Assembly: GCF_016545825.1 (NCBI RefSeq)
Contig: NC_052613.1
Span: forward strand, 7,502,001 to 7,566,000
DNA length: 64,000 nt
Direction: 5' to 3'
Source of the DNA: Eucalyptus grandis
Lineage: Eukaryota; Streptophyta; Magnoliopsida; Myrtales; Myrtaceae
The notes below the pieces were generated by a model. It made no database searches. It was given only the letters and a program-made list of their open reading frames with translations, and had not been told where the DNA came from. Numbering within the stretch: the stretch's first letter is position 1; every line of letters starts with the position of its first letter. This document shows, one piece after another, positions 32,501 to 43,951 of this stretch. The translations under genes were made by a program, and so were the position numbers.

Positions 32501-33593
32501 TCCAGAGTCAAATTCTTAATGTGTATCATTTGAGAACATAGCCTCGTCCATCTCTCTGCCAAATAGTCAGCACATTTGATAAATGAAAGGTTAAACTCTG
32601 CATCATCACCATATAAGCAGCAGCAGTTTCTTCAGGAAGCTCTCCATTTGAACCTCGATGGGCTATATTATAAGGACGAGAGGTCTGTAGCGGTCGTCTT
32701 TCTCCTTCTGCCACTTTGCTGGGGAGAGGGTAGAAAGGCCTTGCAGCACTCTCCACAATGAGACATGAAAGGGCAAAGAGAATGAGACCTGCAAATATTT
32801 TCCAGCATCACTGACAGCAAATAGAGATTACCCAAAGACAAAATCAACATGACAGACAACAAATGCTCGTGTGCGTTTCATTTATTTCTTGATCAGAGTC
32901 ATGCAATACTCGAGCATACATACAATTAAAATAGTTCATCTGAGTGTTATCTGACTATGGCTGAGTTCCCCATATCAGAGGTTGTAGAATAGAACAGGGA
33001 AAGCTTAATAAAAAGCAGCAACAGCAGCCCAGGAAAAAAAAAAAAAAAAAAAAAATCCTCGAGTCAAGAGGATTGAACACATTAGAACAGGGATGCCAAT
33101 TTGCTTGAGCATGGAATGCGGATTTAAATTCATTCCATTAGCTCTTCAAGTTGTGTTCTTGCCTTCTCCTCCTCTTTCGAAAACCAAAGATTCCTCTGGC
33201 ATTAACACTAGCACATTCCTCCATTCAGTGCCCCCCCGAGTTCACGAATCATTTGACTCAACCGTCAACAAATGCATACAGTTATCGATCCGAATTCTCA
33301 AATCATCATAATCATAATTTTCCACGATTCCAGCACAGCTCACCCAAGCCAATGCGATAAAACAAGAAAACAGACACGTGACCATCATCCTCCGGCAGAG
33401 AGAAATCAGCATCCCAAGCGAAACGAAAGAGAACCCATTCCTCACACGAATAAATAAAACCGACCCGATGCCAGTGCGCACCGATACGCTCGAGACTAAA
33501 GAAGGACAGAGAGCAACGGCAAGAACGAAACAAGGAGACAAAAAACAAGAATCGATCAAAGCTTCAACATTCCAACTTACAGGCAGAACCCAT
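29590..33593 (-). CDS. Glycerophosphodiester phosphodiesterase, GDPD5/6 type
   Basis: Hydrolyses glycerophosphodiesters to glycerol-3-phosphate and an alcohol. Eight coding exons on the minus strand: 33593-33581, 32788-32610, 32269-32086, 32001-31927, 31477-31368, 30919-30701, 30338-30183, 29829-29590; all phases agree and give 391 residues, the usual size. The first coding exon is only 13 nt. Joined to exon 2 it gives a typical secretory signal peptide (hydrophobic LILFALSCLIV, cleavage likely after ESAA near residue 20). Catalytic residues of the GDPD fold are visible: His48-Arg49 in NIAHRGSNGELPEET, Glu75 and Asp77 in FIETDI, His90 in CFHD. Later conserved blocks include YPEIKNP, SFAPTSL, VGIGPWKD and TDFTGSLHNYQEW. 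Likely secreted or at the cell surface. No frame defect. From memory it corresponds to At5g08030 (GDPD6). Confidence 0.95.
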
Positions 33594-33730
33594 GATTCTT
33601 GTCTCGACCCTGCCTTCTCTCTCTCACCCAGAACCCTCTCTGCACCTCCCTCTCGTCCCCCTCCGTGTCGACTGGTTTCGCTTTCTTGCACTCCTTTTCC
33701 TGGGTGCCGTTCTTGCCTTATATACCGTCG
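33594..33730 (-). promoter_or_regulatory. GDPD leader and TATA box
   Basis: On the minus strand a TATA box, GGTATATAAGG, lies at 33726-33716. A transcription start about 30 bp downstream (near 33690) would give a 100-base GA-rich leader before the ATG at 33593. The spacing is normal for a pol II TATA promoter. The start itself is inferred. Confidence 0.65.
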
Positions 33731-34190
33731 ACAGTCCCCATTTTTTTTTTTTGGGTTTCTTCTCGGTCCGGTCGTCTTTTAATAGGATTCCAGGATTGGG
33801 TTGGAGGACTTTTCGCCGTGGATCTACACGCGAGCTCCCGAAGCATATTCCCATAATCAGTAGGGGGCACCCCAAGTCATCCATTCTTTTTCCCCACCCG
33901 GGACGGCTCCTCGTCTTTCTCAAGGATTGACCGACTAATCTTGGAAGAGTAGCTAAGCTCTCACGGTCAACGGTTCGGGCAATGCCTCGCCACGTGTGGA
34001 GCAACGGGCTGTGCTCGGTCTTGTCCGTATATGCTCGCAGCATCGGAATTCTTGGTTCGGGTCAACGCATTGCGTCCAGTTTTGGACTACTTTACATCAA
34101 TCGTGAACTATAATGGCAGTTGATTCATTGAATTGGGGAGGGAGAATTTTGGGGTGATTATATGTCATATTCCCACGGAAAGGTCGGCTG
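33731..34190. other. Intergenic stretch, no gene seen
   Basis: Upstream of the GDPD promoter and before the duplicated Ninja/AFP unit. Long open frames on the plus strand (33378-33930) and the minus strand (33624-34043) overlap the GDPD promoter and leader in other frames and are not believed. Confidence 0.5.
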
Positions 34191-35204
34191 CTTTTATTTG
34201 CAAATTAATCAAATTCAATCTTGCATTTAGTCAAAATTGAGCATGATTCTAAAATATTAAACTATTGCGAATGGACCTGTTTATAAAATGTGAGAGTTTA
34301 TTTCAGCAATTTGTTTGTGGTGACCTATTTGGCCAAAGGGTTTGCTACGTATATTGATAGCAACCTCCTTATTACATGGGCCACATGTGTACTAGAGGTA
34401 AGATGACCATAGCTCCATTGGTCAGAATTTATTATATCACGCGTTTTTCGACATTGATTCGGATGGAAAAAGAGATATGACATACCAAGAACATTAACAA
34501 ATTCACCACATTGTACTGTTTGACATTAACTTTTCAAAGCATAAATCTCCGTTTTTAAGGCTCTTTTCACAGCAGAAATCACATTATGCTATTCGGTCGC
34601 TTCCGTTTGAAGTTGCAAAGCCACTCTTTTGAGTTTTCCACTTGATTAAGTGATAGAAACAATCTGACAAAAAAAAAAGTGATAGAAACAACATCGTGCA
34701 GACAATATTCGAGCATGCATTACGTTGGCAAGCAAAATAAATGATTTAATAAAGCCAGAATAAGTCATCAGAGTGGTCAGATTCAACTCATTCTTCTCGG
34801 CTCCAACCCCACGCTCAAGTAATGGAAGAAAATCCTGTCCCTACTCTTATTCATTTGATTTCGGTGTAATTTGGAAAGGAAGGCGACAGCGACAGCATCG
34901 AGCAAGAGCATTTATTCCACTTGCCGTCGCGGATACGCGCATTTTCTCTCGCTAACGCGTGAACATCTCTTTCGACATCGATTTAAGCAAAATAGATATG
35001 ATATACCAAAAAACATCACCAAATTCAGCACATTATGCTGTTTGACATTAATGAAAAACACAAATATGACATGGTTGAGAGTTCTACTCAAGACTCTTTC
35101 CACAGCATAAACCAAAGCAACACAAGAGCTAGGGTTGCAAGAACACCCAACAGGGGTTTTATTACATAGAGACAGTATAAGATAACGGCATGCGGGAATC
35201 GAAA

Positions 35205-37555
35205 TTAAATGAGTCTTTCCACATATATATGGATATAAGTTATGTACCCTATTAGACGGGCAGGCGGCGAACTGACAGTGATGTGCTTCATGGGGTTGGA
35301 CCAATCGGTGTGGTTGGCGTGCTTGACGAAGTCGGTCGGGCTGAGGAACACGCCGTGGCAGAGGCACACGATGAAGATGTCGCCGCCCTTCCCGACCTTG
35401 TAGAGGAACCCGTCCACCTTCTTGCCATCTGGCCCATCTCCTGTAGTGGTCACAGTAAGCAACTGCTTCATTCCTCTCACTCCATCGTCGTTGCTGTTCT
35501 TCTGATGAGCATTGTTGCTTTGAACAGCATTTGGAAGCCTAGGTCTCTTGATCTGCTCATCCGGAGAGGTGTCCTCAATCACGACGGCCGACTTCCCATT
35601 AGTCACCTTTGCAGCACTGGCTTTGGCATCTGAGTTTGGTTGGCGAGATGTCCATGGCTGCTGAGAGCTGGAAGAGCCTGTGCCTCGGGCCTGAGTGCTT
35701 GCTCCTATGCAAAAATGTTATAAGTAACAGAAGAAACAATAAGTTTTTCTAAGCTAGCTATTGTATGTATTTAATCGAGTGCGGTTGATAGAGGTGAAGG
35801 AGGGATAAAAATGCATGAGTTGTTAGTAACAAACAAGAAAAAGAGAACAGCTATTGATTACAACCTCAACTGCATTAATCCACTAGAAGGGATTAAACGC
35901 TTCAAGTTTATGAACAGTGGGATCAACTTGGCTTTGATTATGTCGATATCCTTATAATTAAGAATTACTAGCATATCCAATCTAAATGCATCGAGTTAGT
36001 CTGTCTATCCTTTATTTCATTTGTCGACGTGTGAATTGATTAACAATGAGTTTAATCTAAGACATAAATTGATATGAGTACTAGTTGCCATGAAATCTAA
36101 GACATAAATCGATATGAGTACTAGTTGTCATGACACGATACTCTAACACCAAACTTCATGGGACATTAATTGTTGCACTATATATGTTCTCACATGGTTG
36201 GGCTGCTACAAATTTACCGTAACTTTACCTAGCAGGTAATATTACCTAGTGGCGACTCGAGACTGCGTGATTAACCTAATATTCAAAATTTGCAACCTTA
36301 AACACTGAAGCATCCAATAATCATTAGGGAAAATCACAAGTACTAATAGCCTCTTCTCAATTCCAAACTTCAAAGCTAAACACACTGAATACATTGAAGC
36401 AGATTAGGATATAAATCAGCTTTACAAATGCATGCAAGTGAAAAGTTAAATTCGATAATGAGCAGCATCTTCTTTGCAAAATATATCAGGATCTATACAG
36501 TTAATTCATGCAAGCAAAATCTATCGAAAACCTTCCATTTTTCTCTGGAATAGTAAAGGGCTAAAAACACAATGTGTACCTTCTAGTATTTTTTTCCGAT
36601 AGGACTCTTCAAGGGCATTCATCTTCCCCACAGCCCAACAAAGCTTGCGGTTCTCAAAATCCGAAGCTGCCCCTCCTGGCAGCACGATTGGCTTCGGCAG
36701 TGGACCTTGAGGCGGCTGTGCTGCTGCTGCCAGAAAATGAGCCTGGGGGATGCAGCAGCCGCTGCTCTTGGCACCGCCATTGACTTCAGCAGTGGACCTT
36801 GAGGCGGCTGTGCTGCTGCTGCCAGAAAATGAGCCCGGGGGGATGCAGCAGCCGCCGCTCTTGGCAGTGCCATTGACTTTGGCAGTGGACCTTGAGGCGG
36901 CTGTGCTGCTGCTGCCAGAGGAGGAGGAGGAGGAGCCGGGGGGATGAAGCAGCCACTGCTCTTTGCAGCACGATCGACTTCTGTGGTGGACGTTGTGGCG
37001 GCTGCATTGCCGCTGCCACTGCAAGAGGAGGAGCCGGCGGGGATGCAGCAGCAGCTGCTTTCTTCTTCGCCTCGGTACGTTCACGGGCCCTCTTCCTCAG
37101 GATGAACCTCCTGGAGGCCTCTAGCCGCCTCTTCTTTCGCTCCTCCACATCTGACCTGATTTCGTCCAAGTTATTATCGTCTGTGTTATCGTACGGAGGC
37201 AATGGTGGCTGCTGCGGCTGCAGCGGTGGCGGCTGAATGCCATTGTTTTCTGAGCACCCGTTATTGGTGGGTTCACATTATTGACAGCAGTTGCTCCTGT
37301 TGCAGTCGATGAGGGCGCGTTAGGGTCTGGGCTCTCCTTGATCTCTTCGAAGAGTTCGTCAAAAGAGAGTCCAATGTTCAGGTCGAGCGGCTCTTCGGCC
37401 GGAGGGGCCATTTCAGAAATTCGGATTTCCTTAGGGGGCTCTTGAGAGATCCTCTGCATCAGATTTTGTGGGGCCCCATTACTCATCACTGAGGTGGTGT
37501 CGTTGACTTGATCGTCATGAGAACAGTTCCCAGCATGTTGATTTTCCCCCTCCAT
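35205..37555 (-). pseudogene. Ninja/AFP-family gene, copy 1, broken
   Basis: Same structure as copy 2 at 48818-50984. Exon 1 (37555-36580) starts at an ATG after a leader intron; exon 2 is 35704-35205. Intact parts: EAR-type repressor motif LDLNIGL, the basic RRFILRKRARER region, and the C-terminal domain with TTTGDGPDGKKVDGFLYK and CHGVFLSPTDFVKHA. Compared with copy 2, exon 1 has an 11-base insertion near 37250, after which the start frame ends at 37121. Further indels occur in the expanded Ala/Pro repeat region, and the original frame returns only near its end (GGAASDFENRKLCWAVGKMN). The end of exon 2 has also changed, with 14 extra codons after SSPP. Splice sites are kept. Either a young pseudogene or an allele with assembly errors; several separate indels favour the pseudogene. 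Confidence 0.85.
36690..37015 (-). repeat. Coding minisatellite, about 93-bp unit, in Ninja/AFP copy 1
   Basis: Units begin TTCGGCAGTGGACC or close variants at 36693, 36785, 36878 and (degenerate) 36979 on the plus strand. Each encodes an Ala/Pro-rich stretch of about 31 residues (AAAAQPPQGPLPKS type) on the minus strand. Copy 2 has three units. The 92-, 93- and 101-base spacings show that the expansion was not kept in frame. Confidence 0.88.
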
Positions 37556-38044
37556 GACGTCGCGCTGTAAAAGAAAGGATCTTGGAATCATTAGATTTCG
37601 AATTATGCAGAGAAAGATTCTTCACTGTCAATCAAGATTTCATAGATTCAGATCTTGAGACCCTTTCGAGCTTAGAACTGTTAAGAACCGATGCATGAGA
37701 AACACAAAACCACGTAAAACAAGCGCAATATCTTACGTACCAATAGGAGAGATGAAGGTGGATTATCTTGCGCTGCGACTGCCGGAGAAGCAGGCTTGAG
37801 ATGGCCTATCAGGCGAGCTCTCGCCCGGAGGAACCCGAAAACCAGCCTTGAAGAGAACGCTAGCCGACCAGATAAGATAGGGATTCTCGTACGAAAGCAA
37901 CAGCAGGTGCTGAAAAATGGCAAATGAGTGTTTTTAAGGAAGCTTGTGGCGGGTTGAGCGTGTTTCCTTTGGAGGCGACAACACAGACCCTCCTGGACGA
38001 CATGTGGCGGGCGGTGGACCTTGGAATTCCAACAGTGGATGAGC

Positions 38045-38400
38045 TTTTGAATTACACCTCATGTACCAGTTGTGGCGCTTACTTGGTTAAGCAAAGTATT
38101 CAATTACTTTCCACAAATTCCAACCGCTCTTGGCAGAGCCATCGACTTCGGCAGTGGACCTTGAGGAGGCTGTGCTGCTGCTGCCAGAAAATGAGCCCCG
38201 GGGGATGCAGCAGCCGCCGCTCTTGGCAGTGCCATCGACTTCGGCAGTGGACCTCGAGGCGGCTGTGCTGGTGCTATCCGACATGTGGCGGGCTGTGTTT
38301 CTTCATTGCCGGATAGCGATTTGAATTACACCTCATGTACTAGTTGTGGCGCTTACTTTCCACAAATTCCGACCAACTTCCCTTTCGAATGGTCCGAAAA
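38045..38400. repeat. Displaced Ninja/AFP coding fragment in the upstream region
   Basis: 38125-38275 consists of 1.6 units of the coding minisatellite, in the same orientation as in the gene but about 600 bp upstream of its start codon. It is framed by two copies of an upstream sequence: GACATGTGGCGGGC at about 38000 and 38281, ATTACACCTCATGTAC at about 38051 and 38325, GTTGTGGCGCTTACTT at 38073 and 38344. Unit 2 has this upstream sequence once and no coding insert. It looks like an error-prone repair or template-switch event that copied nearby exon sequence into a local duplication. Confidence 0.8.
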
Positions 38401-39646
38401 CTGTCGTAGCTCGCCGCATCTCAGGTGTCGGTGTGGCATGTTGAGTAGCAGAGACGCGTGCATTGCATTTTGCCTAAAGAAGAGAAAGATGATCGAGAAA
38501 TTACCGTATGGACGACGTCACGAACATGAAAATCCAATATGGAAAATGGAAGTAGAAACAAGCGACTCGCATTCAACACTTGATATTGCGGATCGGGATT
38601 TGACACACACAGCATTATCCTCATCATAATGATGCTACCCTGATTTCTGAGCCATCTTTTCCCTTGACTAACCAAATGAAGCAAGAGAGAAGATGGTAAG
38701 ATGACTAAAGAGGTTTTTTAGAGCGCTGTTGCTTAGGACGGTGGAGCTAAGTTGGGGGTTCCGGATGCAAGACGAGAGAAACACGAGGCACTCAACAGCA
38801 AAGGGACAGCAAGCAGTTACCAAGCTCGGAGAGGTGTAGGTTGTCTCTTTGGTGGCTCGTTGACAATTGTCGAAGTTTGCAGCGACTCCATAACGATGTC
38901 TACGTGAAGCTTTGACCTTTGCAACGTTACATCATCTCCCAGCAGTCAGCACCGGACAAGGTGGGGACATCGGTGGAATTGAAAAGGGAAAGCCTCTAGT
39001 GGTATGCACTGAAGAAAGAGGGGGTTGTCCCAACGGCATCAAGCATTTCCAATTAGGAACAGTTTTAAATTTCCGAATTGTTTGAGCAAACATTATGCAA
39101 AAAATTTACAGGATTCTTTTCTTTTTTTATTACCTAAGTCCCTGGGTAAAAAGAATCGTCTAATATCGCCACGTACACTTGTCAAGGACGAGGAAATCCG
39201 GACCGTTGTGAATGATGACATGATGCTTTCGGAGCACCGAAACAGACTTTTAATGCTTGCATGTGTACACATTTACGAACTTTCCCTCGATTTAAGTTCC
39301 GAGAGGCGGTTTCGCAAGAGTCATGGCTGGCTCCTCCCATGCTATGACATGAACTAAAACAATCATTAGAAAACTTTTTTTTTGTGGTCAATCTGATCAC
39401 TCCTATGTTTGTGCAAAGATTTGATGCAGCAATAGGTTTGGAAAACATATTTTTAAAGATGATCATTGTATCACATTCATTTGCAGATTAGTCATTGGAT
39501 TAGTTAGATTCAACGTTGCATCTAGCTAGGGCTGAGCATGATCTAGAGCGGCAAATTATTTCAAATGGACTGCTTATAAAATGCAAGGGTTTACTTTTAT
39601 AATTTGTTGATGGCAACCTTTTCGGTCAAAGAGTTCGTCACATATG

Positions 39647-40052
39647 TTTCGGCGGGTGAAGCCAAATATTGTTAAGGGTTTTTTTGTCTTTTCAATTAAT
39701 TTTGCTTTTAGGATAAAAGGTACACTTTATATGAGCTATAGTTAGACCCTATCCATCAAGGGGCTGAAAAAAAAAAAAAAAAAAAAGAGAAGAAAATGTG
39801 AGTGTTTCTTGGGAGGTTCTCAATTTTTTTGTGCCATGATCTTGAGAGAAACTTATCATTGTATTCCTACTTGTTTCAAAGTTTAGTGGATTTATAGAGT
39901 GCCTCTGCATAGAGACATAGCTCAAGTTTGGGTGATCTTCAATAATACTTTTTCTAATATGCTCTTTCGATTATGTTATTTCATTATTGTATTTTGCCTT
40001 GGTGGATTGTTTGCTTGCATTATTTTTTTGAAATGGTGGGCAATTCCTAACA
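39647..40052 (+). repeat. Copia 5' LTR
   Basis: 406 bp ending GCAATTCCTAACA, matching the 3' LTR end GCGATTCCTAACA. Shared interior marks are TGAAGCCAAAT, AGCTATAGTTAGA-like, GGGCTGAAAAAAA and ATTGTTTGCTTGCATTATTT-like stretches. Its 5' end is mutated (TTTCGGCGGGTGAAG against TGTTGGTAAATGAAG). No clear primer binding site follows. Confidence 0.85.
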
Positions 40053-40139
40053 ATTAGCATAATCAAGAACATTGAGGATTTTTTTGGTGACGTGATTGAA
40101 AGCAAACAATATGGTAGAAGATCAAATCATAATCAATTA

Positions 40140-41090
40140 GTTTAATGGGCAGGATTTCGGATGGTGTAAACTCCAAATCGAAGACTATCTTTATCAGAAA
40201 GATCTCTATGCACCACTTGAAGGTTGGAAACCCGAAATTGTGGAAGTGGATCCAACATCAGAACTGATATGGAAAATTCTTGATTGAAAGCATTAGGTGT
40301 GATTCGTCTAGGGCTAGCAAAAAAAATGATGCCACATTGTGAAAGCAAAAACTGTAAAAGAAACTATGGACATTATAATGAATATATGTTAGAAGCCATT
40401 CATATCATATCAATTTTTTTTTTTTTTTTTGAGAAAGCTGGTTTATATGAAGTTATTTGATAAAGGTTCCATGGCATAGCATATTAATAGTTTCACACAA
40501 ATCATAGGTCGGTTAGAATTTGCAAGCATAAATTTGGATATGGAGGTCCGAGCTTTATTATTTTTATGTTCCCTTTCAAAAAGCTATAGCATCGTAATGC
40601 AAGGAATTTCAAACACCATGAAGGATGGTTTGACTTTAGATGAGTAGCATCATGGATGAAAAGATGTGAATGAAAGTTTCAGGTGGAGAAAATTTGTTGG
40701 CATGTATATTTTCAACGGTACTAGTAGTGAAAACCATGGGAGAATTCAGAGGAAAATTTAGCGAGTGTGATAGGTCACAATCAAGGGGGAAGAGACAGGT
40801 TGCGAAATAAGCGTTGGTTTTTTCACCGGATCTAACATTAGAGGTTTTAATGTGAAGCCTACAAAAAGAAGTAATAGGATGAGAATCAAGAAACTGATGT
40901 GGTGAGCGACGAACCTTTAGAGAACTTGTATTTGTCTGTGAAGTTTGACTTGATGATAGATAAGTGCTTTATTTACTTCGGCACTTCTTTCATTGCATCT
41001 TGCAAAGAGACATTTGTTGATTATACTAGTGGAAATTACAGGCTAGTGGTTGTAGGAAATGACCACATGTATCCGATTGTTGGAAAATGA
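40140..41090 (+). pseudogene. Copia gag and protease remnants
   Basis: From 40143 a frame reads FNGQDFGWCKLQIEDYLYQK and so on, the start of a copia gag (UBN2-type) domain, with stops from about 40280. At 40899-41090 an open frame contains CFIYFGTSFIASCKETFVDY then YTSGNYRLVVVGN, which corresponds to the copia protease DSGAS...F..Y region. The active-site Asp-Ser-Gly has become Tyr-Phe-Gly, so it is dead. Confidence 0.75.
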
Positions 41091-41323
41091 ATTGTAATTG
41101 AGAATATCTAAGGTGGCAGACGTCTCATTTTGCGTGAAACCATGCATATTCTAGAGTTGAGGAAAAATTTGATCTAAACTATTTAACCAAAAATGTTTGT
41201 TAATAACCTTTGGATGTGTAGAGTAGAAAATAACCTCAAGGTTAGAGTAACAAAGGGAAAGTGTATGGTACACTTTATCTTCTCTAAGGAGATAATATCA
41301 GTGATTGGAAGAAGAATGATAGT

Positions 41324-42174
41324 AGTATCATAACTTTCATACAAAGCTCACTTGAGTGCCATTTTTTTTTTTTTCGCTCACTAGAGTGTTATATTAGAGT
41401 AAAATCAATTACTTAAGTGCCAATTCTAGCAAATCATCATACATGGATTATTTTAATAATTTCCCATCCAATGTGGATTTTTCTATTTTTTTAATTATTT
41501 GAATTTTTATTTTGTTTTTATTTTCTATTTTTTAAGGGTTGGAGAGGGTCCCTAGCGATGCTCGCCCAATTGGGAGAGGAATGCCTCGCCCCTTTGTGGC
41601 CTCTTCGACTAGGGGCGAGGTTGTCACGACCTCGTTGGTCGGGGGCGAGTTTGTGAATCATCAGATTTGGGCGAGGTGGCTGTGCCCGCAGCTGGTAAGG
41701 GCTTTGTGGCCAAGGTCGTGATGCCCTCACCTAGGGCCTTTGCGGCCACACTAGGTGAGGTCCACCTTGCCCTTGGTTGTGAAGGCCCTTGCCAGATCTG
41801 GCGGTTGTGAGGGAGGTTGCCTCATCTAAATATGGCTATTCGTGGCCTCCCCTAGCTGGTGAGGCCGCGATAGCCGCACTCAAGGCCTTTGTGGCCAAAG
41901 GCAAGGCGGGCCTAGCCTAGGGCGAGGGCTTTACGGGAAAAAAAGGAAAAAAAAAAATAAAAAATAGTAATTAAAAAATTTAAAATATTTGAAAAATTGT
42001 CAATGTTAGCACTAGCGAAGCCATGTAAGACAACTGGCTACCACATTGGATTTTCGGGCTAGGCAAATCGCCGATGACACTCAAGTGATTGCTTTTTCAA
42101 ATTTGTGACATTTAAGTAGGTGGAGAAAAAAAGTTTTTGCACTTAAGTGAGTGTGGTATGAAGGTTATGATACT
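41324..42174. mobile_element. Foldback element with GC-rich core, nested in copia
   Basis: About 850 bp with inverted ends: AGTATCATAACTTTCATAC at 41324 and GTATGAAGGTTATGATACT ending at 42174, followed inward by CTCACTTGAGTG / CACTTAAGTGAG. The middle (41540-41930) is GC-rich with GGCGAGG, CTCGCCC and TTTGTGGCC phrases. I could not settle the TSD. It splits the region between the protease and integrase of the copia element. Confidence 0.7.
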
Positions 42175-42599
42175 CCTACTATTCTTACCCCATCAGCATG
42201 ATTGCAACTCTAGTGGCTACAAGTAGTTTGTCTATTATTTGGTATTATCATTTGGGATCTCTTGGTAGGGTGTGAAGTAGTTACATTCAAGAAAGTTGCT
42301 GAATTTTTGTGAGAGTTGTGTTTATGAAAAACAAAAAGTAGTTAGCTTTCAATTGAATGGTAATAGAATAATGGTTGGAAGCTAGAATTGGTTCATATTG
42401 ATGTGAGGGGACCATCATAGGAACTCTTTTATAGTGGTTAGAGATATTTTATCACCTCATTGATGATGTGACAAGTAAGACTTGGGTCTTTGCTTTCAGA
42501 AAAAAAAATCAGAAATATTCGAGATGTTAAAAATGTGAAAGACAAGGTAGAAAAAGAGATAGATGATCAAATTAAAGCTCTAAAGTCTAATAATTGTGG

Positions 42600-42725
42600 T
42601 GAATAGATAAGCAAGGAAATTATAGAAAACTTGAGCCTTGTAAGGAATACACGGATTTAAAACTATTCCTAAAACTCCTCAAGAGAACAATGTAGCTAAT
42701 AGGATGAACAAGACCATTCTAGAAC
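42600..42725 (+). pseudogene. Copia integrase remnant, 5' part
   Basis: Just before the nested hAT-like element the sequence reads NVANRMNKTILERVR in one frame, the end of the copia integrase core (normally GVAERMNRT). It resumes after the insertion at 43498 with CMRLHEGP. The rest of the integrase (42380-42600 and 43500-43720) is full of stops. Confidence 0.75.
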
Positions 42726-43497
42726 GTGTGAGATAAGGGTGTGCAACGGGAACCGCATGAACCGGGAACCAGCCGGACCGGACCGAACCGGCCGGTTTTG
42801 GGCGGTTCCCACGGTCGGCGGTCCAGTTCCCGGTTCCTAATCTTGGAATCGGTGGCTGGTCGGTCCGGTTCCCAGTTTCAAGGTGGGGATCGGACCAAAC
42901 CAGACCGAACCAATTTTTTTAATATATAATTTTTATACATAGAATTAATAAAATATATAAACATGATAACTTATTGCAACCAAAATTGCAATTTGAGGTA
43001 GGAACCTCTTATGTGGCCAAGAGACCATTAAAACCATTTTTGTTACTCTTTTATTTGTAGAAAAAATCTCATTCTCGACTAAACATTTAAAAAGCAGAAG
43101 AGAGATTATTTATAAAATTTAAGCCAAGCCCAACCTTTAGCCAAATTGTTCATGGCCTTCATGGTTAAAGTTAAGTGTGAAACACAAAGTGTGAATCACA
43201 CAAGTGAAGTTTGAATATTTTGCAAGTGGGAACATGTGTGATTAGTTTTGTTGAATCGTTCGAGAACCGAATTGGATTGATCGGTTCGGAGTGCGGTCAC
43301 TCTTTAGTACAAAAGTAGAGCCGATTTTGTTGGACCGGATCGGACCGGACCGGAACCGATGGTCCGGTCCAGTTCGGTCCTAGGACCAAACGATCTGGTC
43401 CACGGTTTGCAATTATAGGAACCGGTGCTCCCGGTCCGGTTCCCGGTTCCAAGGTGGAACCGGATCGAACCGGGATCCGATCACCCCTAGTGTGAGA
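42726..43497. mobile_element. hAT-like MITE nested in copia integrase
   Basis: 756-bp element (42734-43489) with ends TAAGGGTGTGCA and GATCACCCCTA and the perfect 8-bp TSD GTGTGAGA at 42726-42733 and 43490-43497. Same family as 22548-23091: internal CCGGTTCCCGGTTCC and GGAACCG phrases in both orientations. Removing it and one TSD rejoins a conserved integrase block. Confidence 0.92.
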
Positions 43498-43951
43498 TGC
43501 ATGAGGCTACATGAGGGTCCTGCGAACTTATAGGTTGTCACAATTGATGCAGCTGTCTAATCAACAACAATGTATCTAGTACGCTGGATGAAGAAATACT
43601 GCAAGAACAATGGTTAGGTAAAAATGTTAATTATTCACATATAAAAGTTTTTGGTTGTATTGCACATGCTTTGATTGACATGAAGGATAGAAAGAAACTT
43701 CATGCTTAATCCCAAAAAATCGCCCCTTTATTGGATATGGTGGCGATGAGTATGGCTAAAGGCTTTAGAATTATAAGAATAACAAAGTCATTCGCAATAA
43801 GAATATGGTATTCCATGAAGAAAAAATGTACAAGAATCGTCAGACAAAACATGAGAATGCAGTAGAGTAGAAATATGGTGAGTTGGACACATTGTCTATG
43901 AAGATAGTTCCAACAGATCAAAGTGCACCGAAAGGGGAGATTAGAGATGAA

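Larger units (their letters stand above)
34190..39484. repeat. Tandem duplication, unit 1 (with Ninja/AFP pseudogene)
   Basis: A unit of about 5.3 kb that is repeated at 39485-52635. It holds 3' flank, a Ninja/AFP-family gene on the minus strand, its promoter and 1.5 kb upstream. The left edge is shown by GAGCATGAT...AATGGACC..TTTATAAAATG (34235-34290), which recurs at 39530-39580; the right edge by GGTCAATCTGA and TTTGATGCAGCAATA (39387-39436), which recurs near 52580-52630. Coding and non-coding parts are similarly alike, so it is a segmental and not a retro-duplication. Confidence 0.9.

Noticed and set aside
33242..34043. Open frames of 110-150 codons around the GDPD leader, both strands
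   Set aside because: They overlap the GDPD first exon, leader and intron in other frames and show no family resemblance.
37121..37270. Extra intron in Ninja/AFP copy 1 that would remove the 11-base insertion
   Set aside because: The insertion contains a CTCAG that could be an acceptor, but there is no donor close by and copy 2 is continuous coding sequence here.
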